Assembly (NCBI RefSeq): GCF_018446385.1
Contig: NW_024589883.1
Location: 1 to 64,000, forward strand
DNA length: 64,000 nt
DNA from: Zingiber officinale
Taxonomy: Eukaryota > Streptophyta > Magnoliopsida > Zingiberales > Zingiberaceae
Direction of reading: 5' to 3'
Below the pieces are notes generated by a model. It had not been told where the DNA came from, made no database searches, and saw nothing but the letters and a program-made list of their open reading frames with translations. The translations under genes were made by a program, and so were the position numbers. Below, one piece after another: positions 37,080-49,037 of this stretch; within the stretch, counting starts at the first letter, position 1; each line of letters opens with the position of its first letter.

Positions 37080-37460
37080 TAAATAAACTCTTACCAAGTT
37101 AAATATCAAGGTTGTTCACGAACGTTTGATTCATTAACAGTCCTAAGGTTAGCTACTAGGGTTTAGGGTATCACTAAGAAGGTTAAAAACATTCGAAGGG
37201 ATTTAGGTCCAAAGATTCCAAGGAGGCTAAGTTATGTTAGATTAAGTTAGATTTAGCAAGGTCTTATTCGGTGCTCGTGGTATTAATTACATCTCATGGT
37301 AATTTATGCATGAATGAATCTAACTAATGATTCAATGATCATGATTTTGATTAAGTATTTCTTTAAACTAACAATTTAAATGGTTATTAATGTGACAAAT
37401 ATATGTAGCCTACATGTAACGCCACCGGATCAGTCCGAAGTGAAGTTGAATTACAATTTG

Positions 37461-37745
37461 GCCACCCCCGATTCCTTGAGCTTGGTAACGTACCCCTAAC
37501 TCACTTAGCTCTCCCATCCCCCCTCCAATTCCATTAGCTCGGTCCCCCACAACTCACTCAGCTCGGTCATTCTCGACTTTCTCAACTCAGTCAAGCTCAA
37601 CTCCCTCTACTCAGCGACACTCGACTCACTTAGCCAGGTCACGCCCGACTCCCTGAGCTCAGTCACGCCCGACTCCCTGAGCTCGGTCACCCCCGACTCA
37701 CTTAGTTCGGTCACACCTGACTCCCTCAACTTGGTCACATCAGAC
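37461..37745. repeat. 24-bp minisatellite
   Basis: A degenerate array built on units like CGACTCCCTGAGCTCGGTCA; the best-kept part (about 37644-37739) has a strict 24-bp period, and units grow irregular toward the left edge. It has no coding content. Confidence 0.8.
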
Positions 37746-38318
37746 ACCCACAGGTCAACTCTTTCCACATACCTCCGGATGCAATGGCAAGAAATGTGGG
37801 TACCGTGACAAGCGAAAAAGGTGGAGAGACTGGATGAGGGTAAGTGGGCTCACATGATGGTCTCATGCCCTATGCTAACCTTTTGTTGAGTGTTTCAAAG
37901 ACCCCGAGAGCTTACTTCGCCACTAGACCTTCAAGACTTCTCTCCACGGTAGTTGCTCCCTAATGACTCACCTGATAACGATCTCAAATAGGGACAATTA
38001 TATTTTTATAATAATAATTTTTTGAATCAACTTATAATCTTAAAACCTAAGATGTGAACACACTCGATCGAATGTTTGAAGGTGTCTGCAAGAATGGTGA
38101 TATTGTCCAACGTGGATACCACTCCTTTTTAGGATATTAATCCAACGTATGAATAAAGAAGGCATGCACCTTATGACCTAAAAAGTTTCTATCGATAGAT
38201 AGATATTATCTAGGATATTCAAGCAAGAATTATCTTCTTGAAATTAAGTTGTAAATTTAAGAATATTGATGGTGTATTTGTTTTGCAAGAATAATATTTT
38301 TATATGTCTAGTATATAT

Positions 38319-39291
38319 GATGGAAAAAGTGATTATATTACGCTCGTCCAGCGCCCCCGTCAACTCGTCTCAAAGTTAACACGGAAGAGATAAATCATAG
38401 GTGATTACTAACTTTTAGAATAATGACTGATATATGAGGGAGATATTTACCTCGGCAATCAGGGACGGAGCCACGTTGATGATTGGTGCATGGGGCAACT
38501 GCCCCACCTCAATATTTTGTAAATGTCCATAGATATTAGAAAATTACAATCTTGCCCCAGTAAAAAATAAAAGTAGGGCTTGCAAGTTGCAACCCTCATC
38601 CTGAATTTCCCTCCTCGCTACCCTCTCCTTGCGCAGCTGCGCACCGCCTGTGCTCCCTGAGACGACCCCCTAATCCCTATCCATCTTCATCAACGGCGAC
38701 TCTAAGATTTTCTCCGCCCTCCTCTTCCTCCTCCGCTCCGGTTCTCAAGTATCTAGTTCTAAGATTTTCGGCTAAAAATATTTCTTCTCATTTTGATGCT
38801 TATTTTTTGCTTATCATCAGTTCAGAATATCTTATTTGGTCCTTTTACATGTTCCAGAATTACTGTAACTATGTCATAGGTAACGATACTGAGGTTTTAT
38901 TTTACAGTGCTAATTCTATTCTTTCACTAATCATTTTTTTCCTAACACTTGATGTTTAACGTAATCCTTATATATCTTGTTTTGTTCCCATTTACATGGC
39001 GAAGCCCTGATTTTTTTTAAAAGAATCGTAGGTGGTTAAACCGTTAAAGATCTATGAGTCACTGTTTTTTCTGATACTGCACAAATTTATCAAAATTTTC
39101 TATGTTCATTAATGTAACTTTTATTTATATTTGTATTAGATCATTGAGGATCAAAAACTCACCAACTTCATAATCAACAATGACATTCATTGCCCCATCT
39201 GTTATAAGGGGCCTAGCTCCGCCCCTGTCGGCAATCATGGTAGCAGTACCTCATACGTGAACCACTAGACCATCCTGAGAGGATATATATA
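38319..39291 (-). mobile_element. tRNA-derived SINE split by a hAT element
   Basis: This is the same SINE family as at 7.1 kb, on the minus strand. The 3' part lies at 38319-38459 and the box A-bearing 5' part (GGATGGTCTAGTGG on the minus strand) at 39236-39291. Twelve-base direct repeats (TCTAGTATATAT) at 38307-38318 and 39292-39303 bound the whole. The box B region seems lost. A 768-bp hAT element sits inside. Confidence 0.85.
38460..39227. mobile_element. Non-autonomous hAT transposon
   Basis: The ends are CAGGGACGGAGCCACG and, inverted, CAGGGGCGGAGCTAGG, so the terminal inverted repeats are typical of hAT. A perfect 8-bp target duplication TCGGCAAT (38452-38459 and 39228-39235) is the hAT signature. 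The 768-bp body has no transposase frame. It inserted into an existing SINE, so it is younger than that SINE copy. Confidence 0.95.
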
Positions 39292-39303
39292 TCTAGTATA
39301 TAT

Positions 39304-41275
39304 CTTGGTGAAATAATATTGCGCGTGCTTAGTTATTCTAAATTTTTAGACAAAATGAGTCAATCATTTTTTCTAGATATCTAATTTTTATGATCTAACT
39401 AATTTTTAAAATGATTGATCCAACCATATAATATCATGTTTAATATATCTTGAATAAGATTTAAACCCTCGTTATCAAAGTAAATAGATAGTTAGAAATG
39501 CACCTTCACTCTTACAATCACACCAAGCCAAAGCTTAGACCAAGACAATTGTAGCTAATTTTATTTCGCATCAAGAAAAAATATTTGAAAATGAAAAAAA
39601 AAATCTAAAAAGACTACAAACTATCAAAATGAAATTCGCCTTTTCAAATATCTTACTTCGATATTTATATATCATTTTTTTTAAAAAAAAATAAATAACT
39701 ATGTCTAAATTACAAGAAAATTAATGCTCGACAGCTTGATTGACATAAGAACAAGTGCGTACAAGGTCATGATGAGAAAAAAAAAATGACGATATCTTAA
39801 AAGAAAAATGTGTCCTATAAAGTTGCACTAGCCACGACCTAATTTACTAATCTCTCTCTTTTCTTTTCATTTTTTATAAAAATATATAGATATATTTGAT
39901 ACTATCAAAGTCATCAATAACCTTTTTCCTTTAGGAGACAATCACCACATAGGTACAAAAAGTAGAGAAGGATAAAAAAAAAAATTAAAATTAAAATTAA
40001 TATTATCTTAGAAAAAAAGTTACTACTAAGTTTTAAATATTTTCAAAATGACCTAACTATGCAAAAATATGATTAATAGAAAACGACTACACGACACGTC
40101 TTAGAGGAGCTTTACGATGATGATAAACATGGTTGATCAGGAGATTAGTGATGCTCAAACTTTGCCTAATTACCTTCTTTTACTCAATGGGTTAAGAACA
40201 AACTTATCAACTAAGCATATCCTCCTCGACTTTTATCTTCGCTTTTCTCTCTAATTAGGTAAGCACACTAACTAATTAACTCTCCTTTGAACAACAATCC
40301 ACAAAGTCCTTTTTTATCTATTTATTACTTGTTAATTAGGGATTAGTGCTTGAGAATGACCATTACTTATCCTTAGGTTTGGTGAATGTTTCTTATTTGA
40401 GAACCGAACTCAACTATCATCGCCACAACTAGAGAGAAATAGTTGTGCTTCCTAAAGGAATGGTCGGGGATCAGTGCATATGTTGACCTCTAACTCAAAA
40501 GAAAGTGCTTAATTAGGGGTCTAGATAGGTCAAGTGCATGCTTAGGGGTCCCTTTCGTCTTTGGGGACTAGAGAAGTCGATCGGAAAAAGAGAGGTCAAG
40601 TGCTTTGTACGAAAGCGTTGTACGATAAGCTAAGAGAATATTCCCTCGCACGAGAGACAATGAAAGGTAAATGGTGAGTTCTTAGCTATTCGAGAATGGT
40701 GGTTAAATTTAGCCTTTTGAATCTTTTAGTGGAAGGAGGGTGAGAATGGGCGGTGTTTGTTTGTTTGGTTTTTATTGAAAAATGGTTGGATTTAAATTGC
40801 TAATTTGTGTTGAATTTTCTTTCTAAAAGGTTGTTAAAAGGAGGAAGAAGGAAAGAAGGAGAGAATTATTGTTTTATATATAACTACCTTTGTATTTGGC
40901 CAATGGATTGAGTTGTATAAGTTCACAAGCTTATCGACCAATGACTTTTGTCTTTTTTGACTCCGTGAGGATCTAATCGACTCAATCATGTTCAAACGAT
41001 TGATACCCTTTTAATTCTAATTGAAAGTGTTTACTTGATCATGAAATTCTAATTGATCATGAAGTCAACTAAGCTTCCCAATTAACTTAGATAAATTTTA
41101 ACCCTTTTAATCCTCCAAGATCGTAGCTCATACTTAGATGATAACAAAGAGTTCATGTTCCTTATGAAGACAATCAATTAAGCATATCTAATTGTTAGTA
41201 CACTTTGGGAGATAGAGGAGATGATTAACTTCAATCGCTTCGTCTATAATGATTTGTAGTGGAAATTTGAAGCAA
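39304..41275. other. Intergenic DNA, no gene seen
   Basis: AT-rich to about 40.1 kb, then mixed composition. No open frame of protein-like composition and no clear repeat boundary were found. Confidence 0.55.
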
Positions 41276-41542
41276 TGCTAACACAATTAATTTTATTTAG
41301 TATTCACCTCCTTGAGATGACTAATCCAAGGGTTCGTTTCTCACACTCATAGCTCTACTATGAACATCTCTTCCCGAAGGCGGAGAAGCAAATACATACA
41401 AGAACATACAACAAGAAATACAACCAGAACAAGTAAATAGATATAAAAATAAGGAACCTTGCTCTTGATATCTTGTTGCTATGGATTGACTCTTGATCGG
41501 TTGAAAAGTGCAGTAACATTTGTCTTCCAAAAGGTCAAAAAT

Positions 41543-42298
41543 AGGGATGTAAACGAATCGAACTGAGCCGAACAATATTAAGCTCGAGCTGGGCTCATTT
41601 AAGTTACATTCGGGCTCAAGCTCGAATCAAACTTTTATCACAAGGCTTGAGCTCGGCTCGTTTTGGAATTACCAAGCTCACAAACAGTTCGAGTTCGGCT
41701 CGTTATTAGCTCGATTATCATAGTTAACGAGTCTAACTCATTAAGCGAGCTCGGGCTCATTTTTTAGCTCGTTTTAAGGCTCATTTTAGAGCTCATTTTG
41801 CAGACTTGTTAAGCGAGCTCAAAAACTCATTTTGAATAAATATTCAACAAACCTAACAACTAAAATAATATAAACTCAACATATCATTGAGCATCCCAAA
41901 CTACTACATTAAATTTCCAAACTTAACATATCATTGAACATGTTCGCAAGTCCTTTAATCGAGCCGAGCTCGGGCTTGAGTTCACGAGCCTATAAACAAA
42001 CATGTTCTCGAGCCCTTTAAACGAGCCAAGCTCGAGCCTGAGTTCACGAGACTATAAATGAACATGTTTTCGAGTCCTTTAAACGAGCCGAGCTCGAGCT
42101 CGCGAGCCTATAAACGAACATGTTTGTGAGCTCACGAGCCGAATATCCTTAAACTCGAGCTCGGTTCGATAAAACTGTCGAGCTCGAAATCGGGCTCGAG
42201 CTCGGCTCGATATGATAAATGAACAAACTCAAACGAGTTTTTTACCAAATTGATCTCCGAATAGCTCGCGAACCATTTGATTCATTTGCATTCCTCTA
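41543..42298. mobile_element. Inverted-repeat element with 62-bp internal tandem repeats
   Basis: The left end (GGATGTAAACGAATCGAAC) and the right end read backwards (GGAATGCAAATGAATCAAAT) are imperfect inverted repeats. The body is packed with GAGCTCG words. A tandem block has units starting with CATGTT at 41939, 42001, 42063 and 42119 (period 62, 62, 56). The class is uncertain because no clear target duplication was found. It may be a MITE or part of a larger repeat. Confidence 0.55.
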
Positions 42299-42299
42299 C

Positions 42300-43590
42300 T
42301 CAAGAATCGACAACTTTGAATGCTTGCGAGACATGCTTCGAAATATCCATAAAAATCCTTTTCTAGGGTCAGTCAACATCTCCCAATCGATTTAGCTTTT
42401 CCCTAATTGATTGTCACGCCATCCGATCATTTGAAAACCTACAAAACGACTCTTTTCCTGAACCCTATTCGATTGGTGATTCATCCAAATTGATTAAAAA
42501 GACTTTAATCGATTGCCCAATTGATTACCTAACCTTTTGTTTTCTCGCGAAAAGTCTTAATCGATTAGCCCAATCAATTAACAATGTCTTAATCGATTGC
42601 CCAATTGATTACCTACCTTTTTGTTTTCTCGCGAAAAGTCTTAATCGATTAGCCCAATCAATTAACAGTGTCTTAATCGATTGTCCAATTGATTACAAAC
42701 CCTACTGTGCTTCATGAGCTTCTTCTAATTGATTCCCCAATTCACCGTACTTCTCACAACAAACAACTCTTAATCTATTAGCAATCGACCTAATCAATCA
42801 AGATCTTCTTAATCAATCATCCCAGTTGATTAATATAGCTGAAATTGATTGCCCCAATTGATTCTGGCACCTTTGTGAGAAATGCTACTCTAATCGATTA
42901 CCCAATCGATTAGCCATGTCCCAATCGATTGACTAACCCTAATTCACTTGATTCGAGTCTAGGGTTTTCCTTACACAACATCTAATCAACTGTGACTTGT
43001 TGGGTCTTCCTTTAAGTGTCTGATCAACTTTTTGACTCACTTAGAGTTTTTCTTATACCAAGTGTCTGGTCAACATTTGACCCACTTGGACTTTTTCTTT
43101 GCTAACTTCTCGTTGGACTTCTGATCACCAAGTGCACGGTCCATCTTCACCCATTTGAATGCCCCTCTTACCTAACCATAGCTCGGGCTTTCCTCTTGTC
43201 TGCGTGTTGTCCTGCTTGATTAACTTGAACTTTCGTTTGCTTAATCGTAGTTAAGACTTTCCTTTGCCAACGTGTGACCCTCCTTGACAACTTGGACTTC
43301 CCTTTGCCTAACCGCAATTAGGACTTTCCTTTGCTAATACGCGGTCCTCCTTGACTCATTTGGATTTTTCTCTATCTAACCGCAGTTAGGGCTTTTCTTT
43401 GCCAACCTGCGGTTCTCTTTGATCCACTTGAATTTTCCTTTGCCTAATCGTCGAGTTAAAAGTTTGTCTTGCCTAACCTGTAGTTAAGACTTTAACCTTG
43501 TCTAACCCTTGAGTTAAGACTTTTTCTTACCTAACATTTAGATAGTAATTTATCAGTTAAGTATTCGGTCTTTCATAACCTACTTTACTT
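42300..43590. repeat. Repeat-rich block, probable LTR-element remnant
   Basis: From about 42430 to 42960 many AATCGATT...AATTGATT near-palindromes occur. Two exact-looking 84-bp tandem units start at about 42505 and 42589. From 43000 to 43520 short phrases such as 'GACCCACTTGGACTTTTC' and 'AACCGCAGTTAGGGCTTT' recur in degenerate form. The style is that of a large plant LTR. A possible right edge lies near 44382 (TGTTAGGAG on the minus strand), but no matching left edge or target duplication was found, so this stays tentative. Confidence 0.45.
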
Positions 43591-43602
43591 CTCTCTTACT
43601 TA

Positions 43603-44234
43603 GGCTACGTTTGATTGGGTGTAATGTAATCTACCTTGTAATGTAATCAAATTTGTAATGTAATGTAATGTAATCTTGATTACATTACTACGTTTGGTAA
43701 TGTAATGTATGTAATCTTTGATTACAAAGGTGATTACATTCTTTTGTTTGGTGTCCATTATTTTTTATAAGGAATGTAATTCATATTATTATAAAATGAC
43801 AAAAATATCCTGTGACCTCTATCGGCGGTCGCCACACCTCTGCCGGAGTTTGCGGTAGCCATCGGCAACCAGCTGCCCCCGCCACCGTCGGTCGCCGCAG
43901 CCGACCAGCGGCGGCCGGCGGCCGGCTACCGGCGGCCGGCTACCGGCGGCGGCGACCGGCGGCGGCGGCCGGCGACGAAGGTCGGCGACCGGTGGTGGGC
44001 GGCGGTCGATAACAGACTAGGGGTATATTCGACATTTAAACTTTGGTGAAACAATGACCTCGTAATGTAATCGGATTACATAGCATTTGCTTTGTAATTC
44101 AGATTACAAATCTTCACTACCTTTTGTAATCCTGATTACATTACAAGTTTTAAATCAAACCAAACAAAATAATCAACTTTGTAATGTAATCTGGATTACA
44201 TTACAAGGTAGATTACAGGCTACCAAACGCAACC
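43603..44234. mobile_element. PIF/Harbinger-type (Tourist-like) MITE with GC-rich core
   Basis: A 632-bp element with long imperfect terminal inverted repeats: GGCTACGTTTGATTGGGTGT on the left and, inverted, GGTTGCGTTTGGTAGCCTGT on the right, followed by shared TAATCTACCTTGTAATGTAA. The target duplication is TTA (43600-43602 and 44235-44237), as for PIF/Harbinger. The inverted arms are AT-rich, but the core (about 43815-44010) is extremely GC-rich, with repeated GGCGGCCGGC words. Confidence 0.88.
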
Positions 44235-44399
44235 TTATTGTCAAGTATTCGATCAATCTTGATCTTCCTAACCTCTTCTTCATATATTTTCAAAATATCA
44301 AAACTCAAACTCGAATCAACTCGAGTTTAGTCAAATTAACCAACCTTAATCTGAGGAAGATTACAACAACGATCTCCTAACACCAATGTGAAATCTTGA

Positions 44400-45051
44400 A
44401 TCCAAAGTTACAAAATCTTTCATACTTCATGTTATTTGTCATACTCAATTAAGCATCTACGTTCTCTTGCATATCTCATATCATTTTTTTCTAAAATCCT
44501 ACGGATCTCTCGAGCTTTGAGTTGAATTACTTTTATCATCCTAAGTCAACGCCACACTACTCGATTTTGTCAGGTCGCAAACTCTGTGAAAATCATTGGT
44601 TCGACACTATAAAATTTTTCTACTTACCATAAAAGATAAATTAAAAAGTACTTATAATGAAAAATAAAAAAGTCCAACATATTTTAATTACGCGCTCCAT
44701 AAATCACAAACGTTACGAGCTTCATGTGCACAATAAGTCCCTACAAAATTAACACATTAATTTATTATACCAGGGAAGTCCCTGCAATTTGAAACTAACC
44801 CATAACTTATTAAACCTATAAAATTTATTATACAAATATGGATTTTATACAGTTTATTATACGTAGAGACTTAGGAATTTAAATCTCAATTGTTTAAACT
44901 GAATTTCTAAAATTTCTTAAAATTAATTGAACCGTGTAAATGTTAATTTTATGCAATTAAAAATATGGATTTATAAAAATATGTATTTGGAAAATATGAC
45001 TCTATAAAGTTTTTTTTAATGTAAAGTTCCTTTAAAAGTATTATTTACAAT
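44400..45051. other. AT-rich intergenic DNA
   Basis: No gene or clear element is visible. Confidence 0.5.
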
Positions 45052-45380
45052 ATAAATAAAACTAAAATTTGTATTTCCAAAAAAAATCTATTAGAAGATG
45101 AAGAAGGATTAAAAAAGGAAATAATAGAGAAGCGTTTTTTAATGTTTTTTTTTCTAAAAAAAACTTTTAAAAATTGGCCTTTTTTTTTATAAAAAACTTA
45201 ATTTTAGTGCGCTAGAAGGTATAAATAAAACTAAAATTTGTATTTCTAAAAAAACTATTAGAAGATGAAGAAGAATTAAAAAAAGGAAATAATAGAGAAG
45301 CGTTTTTAATGTTTTTTTCTAAAAAAAAACTTTTTAAAACTGGGCCTTTAATAAAAATCTTAATTTAGTGCGCTAGAAGG
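45052..45380. repeat. Tandem duplication of the tRNA-Asn 3' flank
   Basis: A block of about 165 bp (45052-45219) is repeated at 45221-45380. Each copy runs from ATAAATAAAACTAAAATTTG to GTGCGCTAGAAGG. The last ten bases are the 3' end of the tRNA gene, so the outer copy carries a ten-base stub of tRNA at 45210-45219. The copies differ by several small indels in A and T runs. Confidence 0.9.
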
Positions 45381-45394
45381 AGGGCTTGAACCTC

Positions 45395-45427
<33 letters not shown>

Positions 45428-45444
45428 AACTGAGCTATTCCAGC
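45371..45444 (-). tRNA. tRNA-Asn (GUU)
   Basis: A 74-nt cloverleaf on the minus strand. The acceptor stem pairs GCTGGAA with TTCTAGC, the discriminator is G, and the D arm has AGCTCAGTTGGTTAGAGC. The anticodon loop CTGTTAA is closed by GTGG/CCAC, and the T arm is GGAGGTTCAAGCCCTCC. The anticodon GTT reads Asn codons. No intron. Both internal promoter boxes are intact. A T-run terminator should lie downstream (below 45371 on the plus strand), where A/T runs are frequent. Confidence 0.96.
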
Positions 45445-46008
45445 TTGTTATTTCAATTATGGTATTAATTTATTATATCTAATTATATCATAATAATTAC
45501 TTTGTAAATCAAAGATTTAGTCAGATTTAAAGGCAAAAATCGAAGGCGTCCTTTTTTTTAAAATATTTTTTTAATAAAAATAAATGAAGATAAAGCTGAA
45601 CGAGGATGGGAAACCTGGTTCTGAAGCGCAACGAGAGAAGATGTACCCACACCGATCTCCCTGGCATTTGTCGGTCTCTTATAGGCTTCACCCGACGCTC
45701 ATCCGATCAAAGAGCGGGTACGCATGAAGGGTGTAGAAAATTGAAGAACAAATCTCAAAAATGATTTTATTTTCCTTTATTTTAGTCCATTGCCTTTTTG
45801 CCGCCGAAGGGCTCGGTCGGCTTCAGTTCCGTCGTCTTTTTCTAGGGTTCCCTCTCGATCGGATGATCTCGCTCTGTGGATTCCGCTTCCGTCCTCATTG
45901 TTGAATCCAAGTAGAAGGATCTTTCTTTTTCCCTGGCTGGCCGTGTAATTCATTGTATTGATTTGGTTGACGGGATCTGATCTTGGAGGCGGCTCCCGGG
46001 AATTGTTG

Positions 46009-48609
46009 ATGGAGAATCGCTGGGATTTCTTACAATGGCTGGGACCGGATGCGTCTACCTCCGTGTTTACGAGGTTAGATGAACCGGCGGATCTGGTGCG
46101 GGCTAGTGCCGTGTCGCGATCGTGGCGTCGGTTCGGTACGTATTCCTTTCTTCTCGAGTTTGCTTTGGTTCGATATCGAAGAAAAAAAAGTTTTTTTTGT
46201 GTTGTTGTTCCTTGCTGTTGTATCATTTGCGAATGAAAGGAATATGCTTAGTGATGGCGAATGTACTGACATTGCTTCCATTTTCATTAAATTTAACACT
46301 TCTGCCAATATCAGGATAATGACGTATTGCAAGAATTTTGTTAGTCCCAGGTTTACGATTTGATTAGCCGATACCAAGCTGATTATAAATTTATCAATGC
46401 TCACTGGTTGATGCAAAGGTCAAATGTAGGATAGTCATCCCAGTTGAACTTAATGATTAGTAGCGAAGTCTATTTATCTGTAAATTTGCTTGTGGTTTAT
46501 AATAGAATTTTGTATTGAACCTTGTGACAATTGTTAGGAATTTAAATACCCGTGTATTTGGTTCTTAGTTTTGTACATCGATGTATCACACTCCTTTTAA
46601 CGGAACTTTTTTGGCACATTACAGTTGTAGAACATGGTCTTAGTAGGAGTTTGTGTACAAGAAAGTTTCCTGAGGTATTAAACTTCTCCAATGTCATTAA
46701 CGAAAGCAATGCGGATGTGGAGTGTAGCAGTTCATATGATTGGACAAGCCTGGAGAAAAGGCACATATTATATTCCCTTTTATGTCATTTAATTTCTTCT
46801 CCTGAAGGTAAAACGGATTGCATTGATCTGGGGATATTTGCTTCCAGCACTGATGATGAACCATTTGAAAGCATTCAGAATACTTTGGTGGCAAATGAGA
46901 TAGTAGGTGGCCTTCCTTCATATTGGTCAAGTGGTGGACAAAATGATACTGCAGTGCCTGAAACTCTTACCTACAGATTGATCTCTGACTTCTGTGTTGT
47001 GGACGAAATAAAAATCCAGCCATTTAAAGGTTTTTTGTTGCATTAATGAATTTTCAGTAACATCATTAATTCTTATTTATTGTTTCTCTGTGCATACTAT
47101 CTCTCTTATTATCTTTGATGCAGCTTTCTTCCAGGATGGCCATCCCATATATTCCTCAAAATTTGTTCGGTTTCGTTTTGGTTCTAGATCAAGAAAAGCT
47201 ATCAGTGCATACACCAACAAATCTCTACAGTTAGATCATAGTGAGAAGTACAACTGGACATATGTTTCTCCCAAATTTGCAATGATACAGGTGATTTCTT
47301 AGCATCTCAGATATTAAAGTCTGTCGAGTATTGGCATTGTCATGGATATTGTTCTAGGTGTCTGATGCTTATATATGGTCAATGGTGATGTTGTGCCTCA
47401 CTAAGAGCATTGATGCCAGAGTGTCTGGTGTTCAAAATGAGTATAGGGTAGATGAAGGGTCTGTCATATATCATAGCATTTTATTCATGTGTGAAATCGC
47501 ATATTCAGTAATAGCAACATAACAATCTTACTGGTTTATTTGTTTCTATGAGGGTTCATAGATTGGTCATTGAATAGTCATATAATGCAGGTTATAGATA
47601 TCATTTAATGTATAATATTTTTGTTAGCCCATTCAAATTTCATATTCTTCACCCCAAGGCGAATTGTCTTGGAATTGGAAGCTAGCTTGGGCTGCTTCTA
47701 ATTGTTCTCCCAGGTACAAGCAAGGTGATATAGGATTTTCCCAAGGTACTTTCTTTCCTTGGCAGAAATAGAGGGTGGAAAAGAAAATAATGTTGAAATC
47801 TTTCAGTTTGCCTCAATTATGCTTCAGTTCGATTTGTATGGATAAGTCTTCCCATGCAATGGAGCTTAAAATTTCAATTTTTTTTCAAGCCCATATATAT
47901 ATATATTTTTTTTTTTTACTTTTCAACAAAGAAAAATTTATGCTCTCCTTCCTCTTCCCTCCCAAGGAAATGATTGGAATGAAATTTTGCTTCTAGGAAA
48001 AATTTTCTAATACCCCTATCATTTTTTTCCCCTAGACATTTTTTTTTGCCTAAGAAGGAAATAGGATCTAAATAAAATGTTCTTTGCCTCATCTGTATTA
48101 TCCACACAAGGTTTAACTTAATAAAAGAACAAATGTTTAGTGGCAAAAGATTTGCCTCATGAAAGTAACTGTTTTAATTCATCCTGATTTGTGCAGGAAA
48201 ATGTATTGCAATCTTTCAAACTTCCGCATCCAGTCGTCTGCATTGGTGGAATCTTGCAGATTGAACTGATGGAAAGGGTCCAGAGGCAAGCAGCAGATGG
48301 TCTGTTTTACATATGGTGAGTCTGTTTGCCCAGTGCTATTCTACTAAAGTTTGGATATTATGCTGAAGCATCTGCCCGGCATGTGTCTAGTTTGTCATCA
48401 TCCTTATCAAGCCATGTTTCTCTAGATCAACTCTATGAATTGTATCCCTCCATGACTACGTGTTAATGTTTTTCCCCTCTTTTTTGCCATTTTGAAGCGT
48501 GTGCCATGTCGAAGCAATTGGAAGATCGCTTTCGCCTCCCTTCCAAGTTATTAATCTTCTCACTCCTGGGAGTATGGCACTATGGTACCTGCGGAGAAGT
48601 TGTGTATGA
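46009..48609 (+). CDS. F-box protein, At4g00755 type
   Basis: F-box proteins choose substrates for SCF ubiquitin ligases through an N-terminal F-box that binds SKP1. Exons: 46009-46135, 46625-47029, 47124-47290, 48197-48315, 48498-48609. Phases agree and give 309 aa. Residues 5-45 form the F-box (DFLQWLGPDASTSVFTRLDEPADLVRASAVSRSWRRF). The C-terminal part has no Kelch or LRR repeats but keeps blocks of the At4g00755 family: FFQDGHPIYSSKFVRFRFG, SPKFAMIQENVLQSFKLPHPVVCIGG and ELMERVQRQAADGLFYICVCHVEAIGR. Its target is unknown. The start fits the family N-terminus. The gene is intact. Confidence 0.9.
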
Positions 48610-49037
48610 TACACGACTCAAAATTTTTGTTTGTTATGTATGATCCAATGCGAGGATTGATTTACCATATTACTTGAAAATGGACTCTTCAAATTTTGCA
48701 TCTTTTGAATTACAATTTGTTGTGCAAAATAATTTTGTGGACATGGTGTTTGTGAAAGCTATGAGAAATAAAAAAAGATGGCATATTTTTCATGATTAAG
48801 AGTTGCTTTCATGTGTTAAGTATACAAAAATATAATCTCTTTTACATTAGTATACTATTGTTTGACCTTAAACACTTGTCATGCCTTAATTTCTTCTTTG
48901 TTTCTTCTCCAACTTCTAAACCTAACCATCCTCTAATGATTAACAGTTGACATTCATTCAAGTGGCATGTTTATCAATTCAACAACTACATAGTTGATTT
49001 GTTTTATTTGGATAATATTTTTTTGACTAAACATAAC
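48610..49037. other. Convergent intergenic DNA
   Basis: Short AT-rich spacer between the F-box gene and the minus-strand HMA gene; both 3'UTRs must end here. Confidence 0.6.

Noticed and set aside
37461-37745. CRISPR-like regular repeats
   Set aside because: The units are contiguous and degenerate without unique spacers, and the DNA is plant nuclear.
43812-44012. Short Arg/Gly/Ala-rich frame
   Set aside because: It is the GC-rich core of a MITE, not a gene.
47626-47712. A possible extra exon in the F-box gene
   Set aside because: It has splice-like edges, but including it breaks the phase with the next exon, and the family protein joins exon 3 directly to exon 4.
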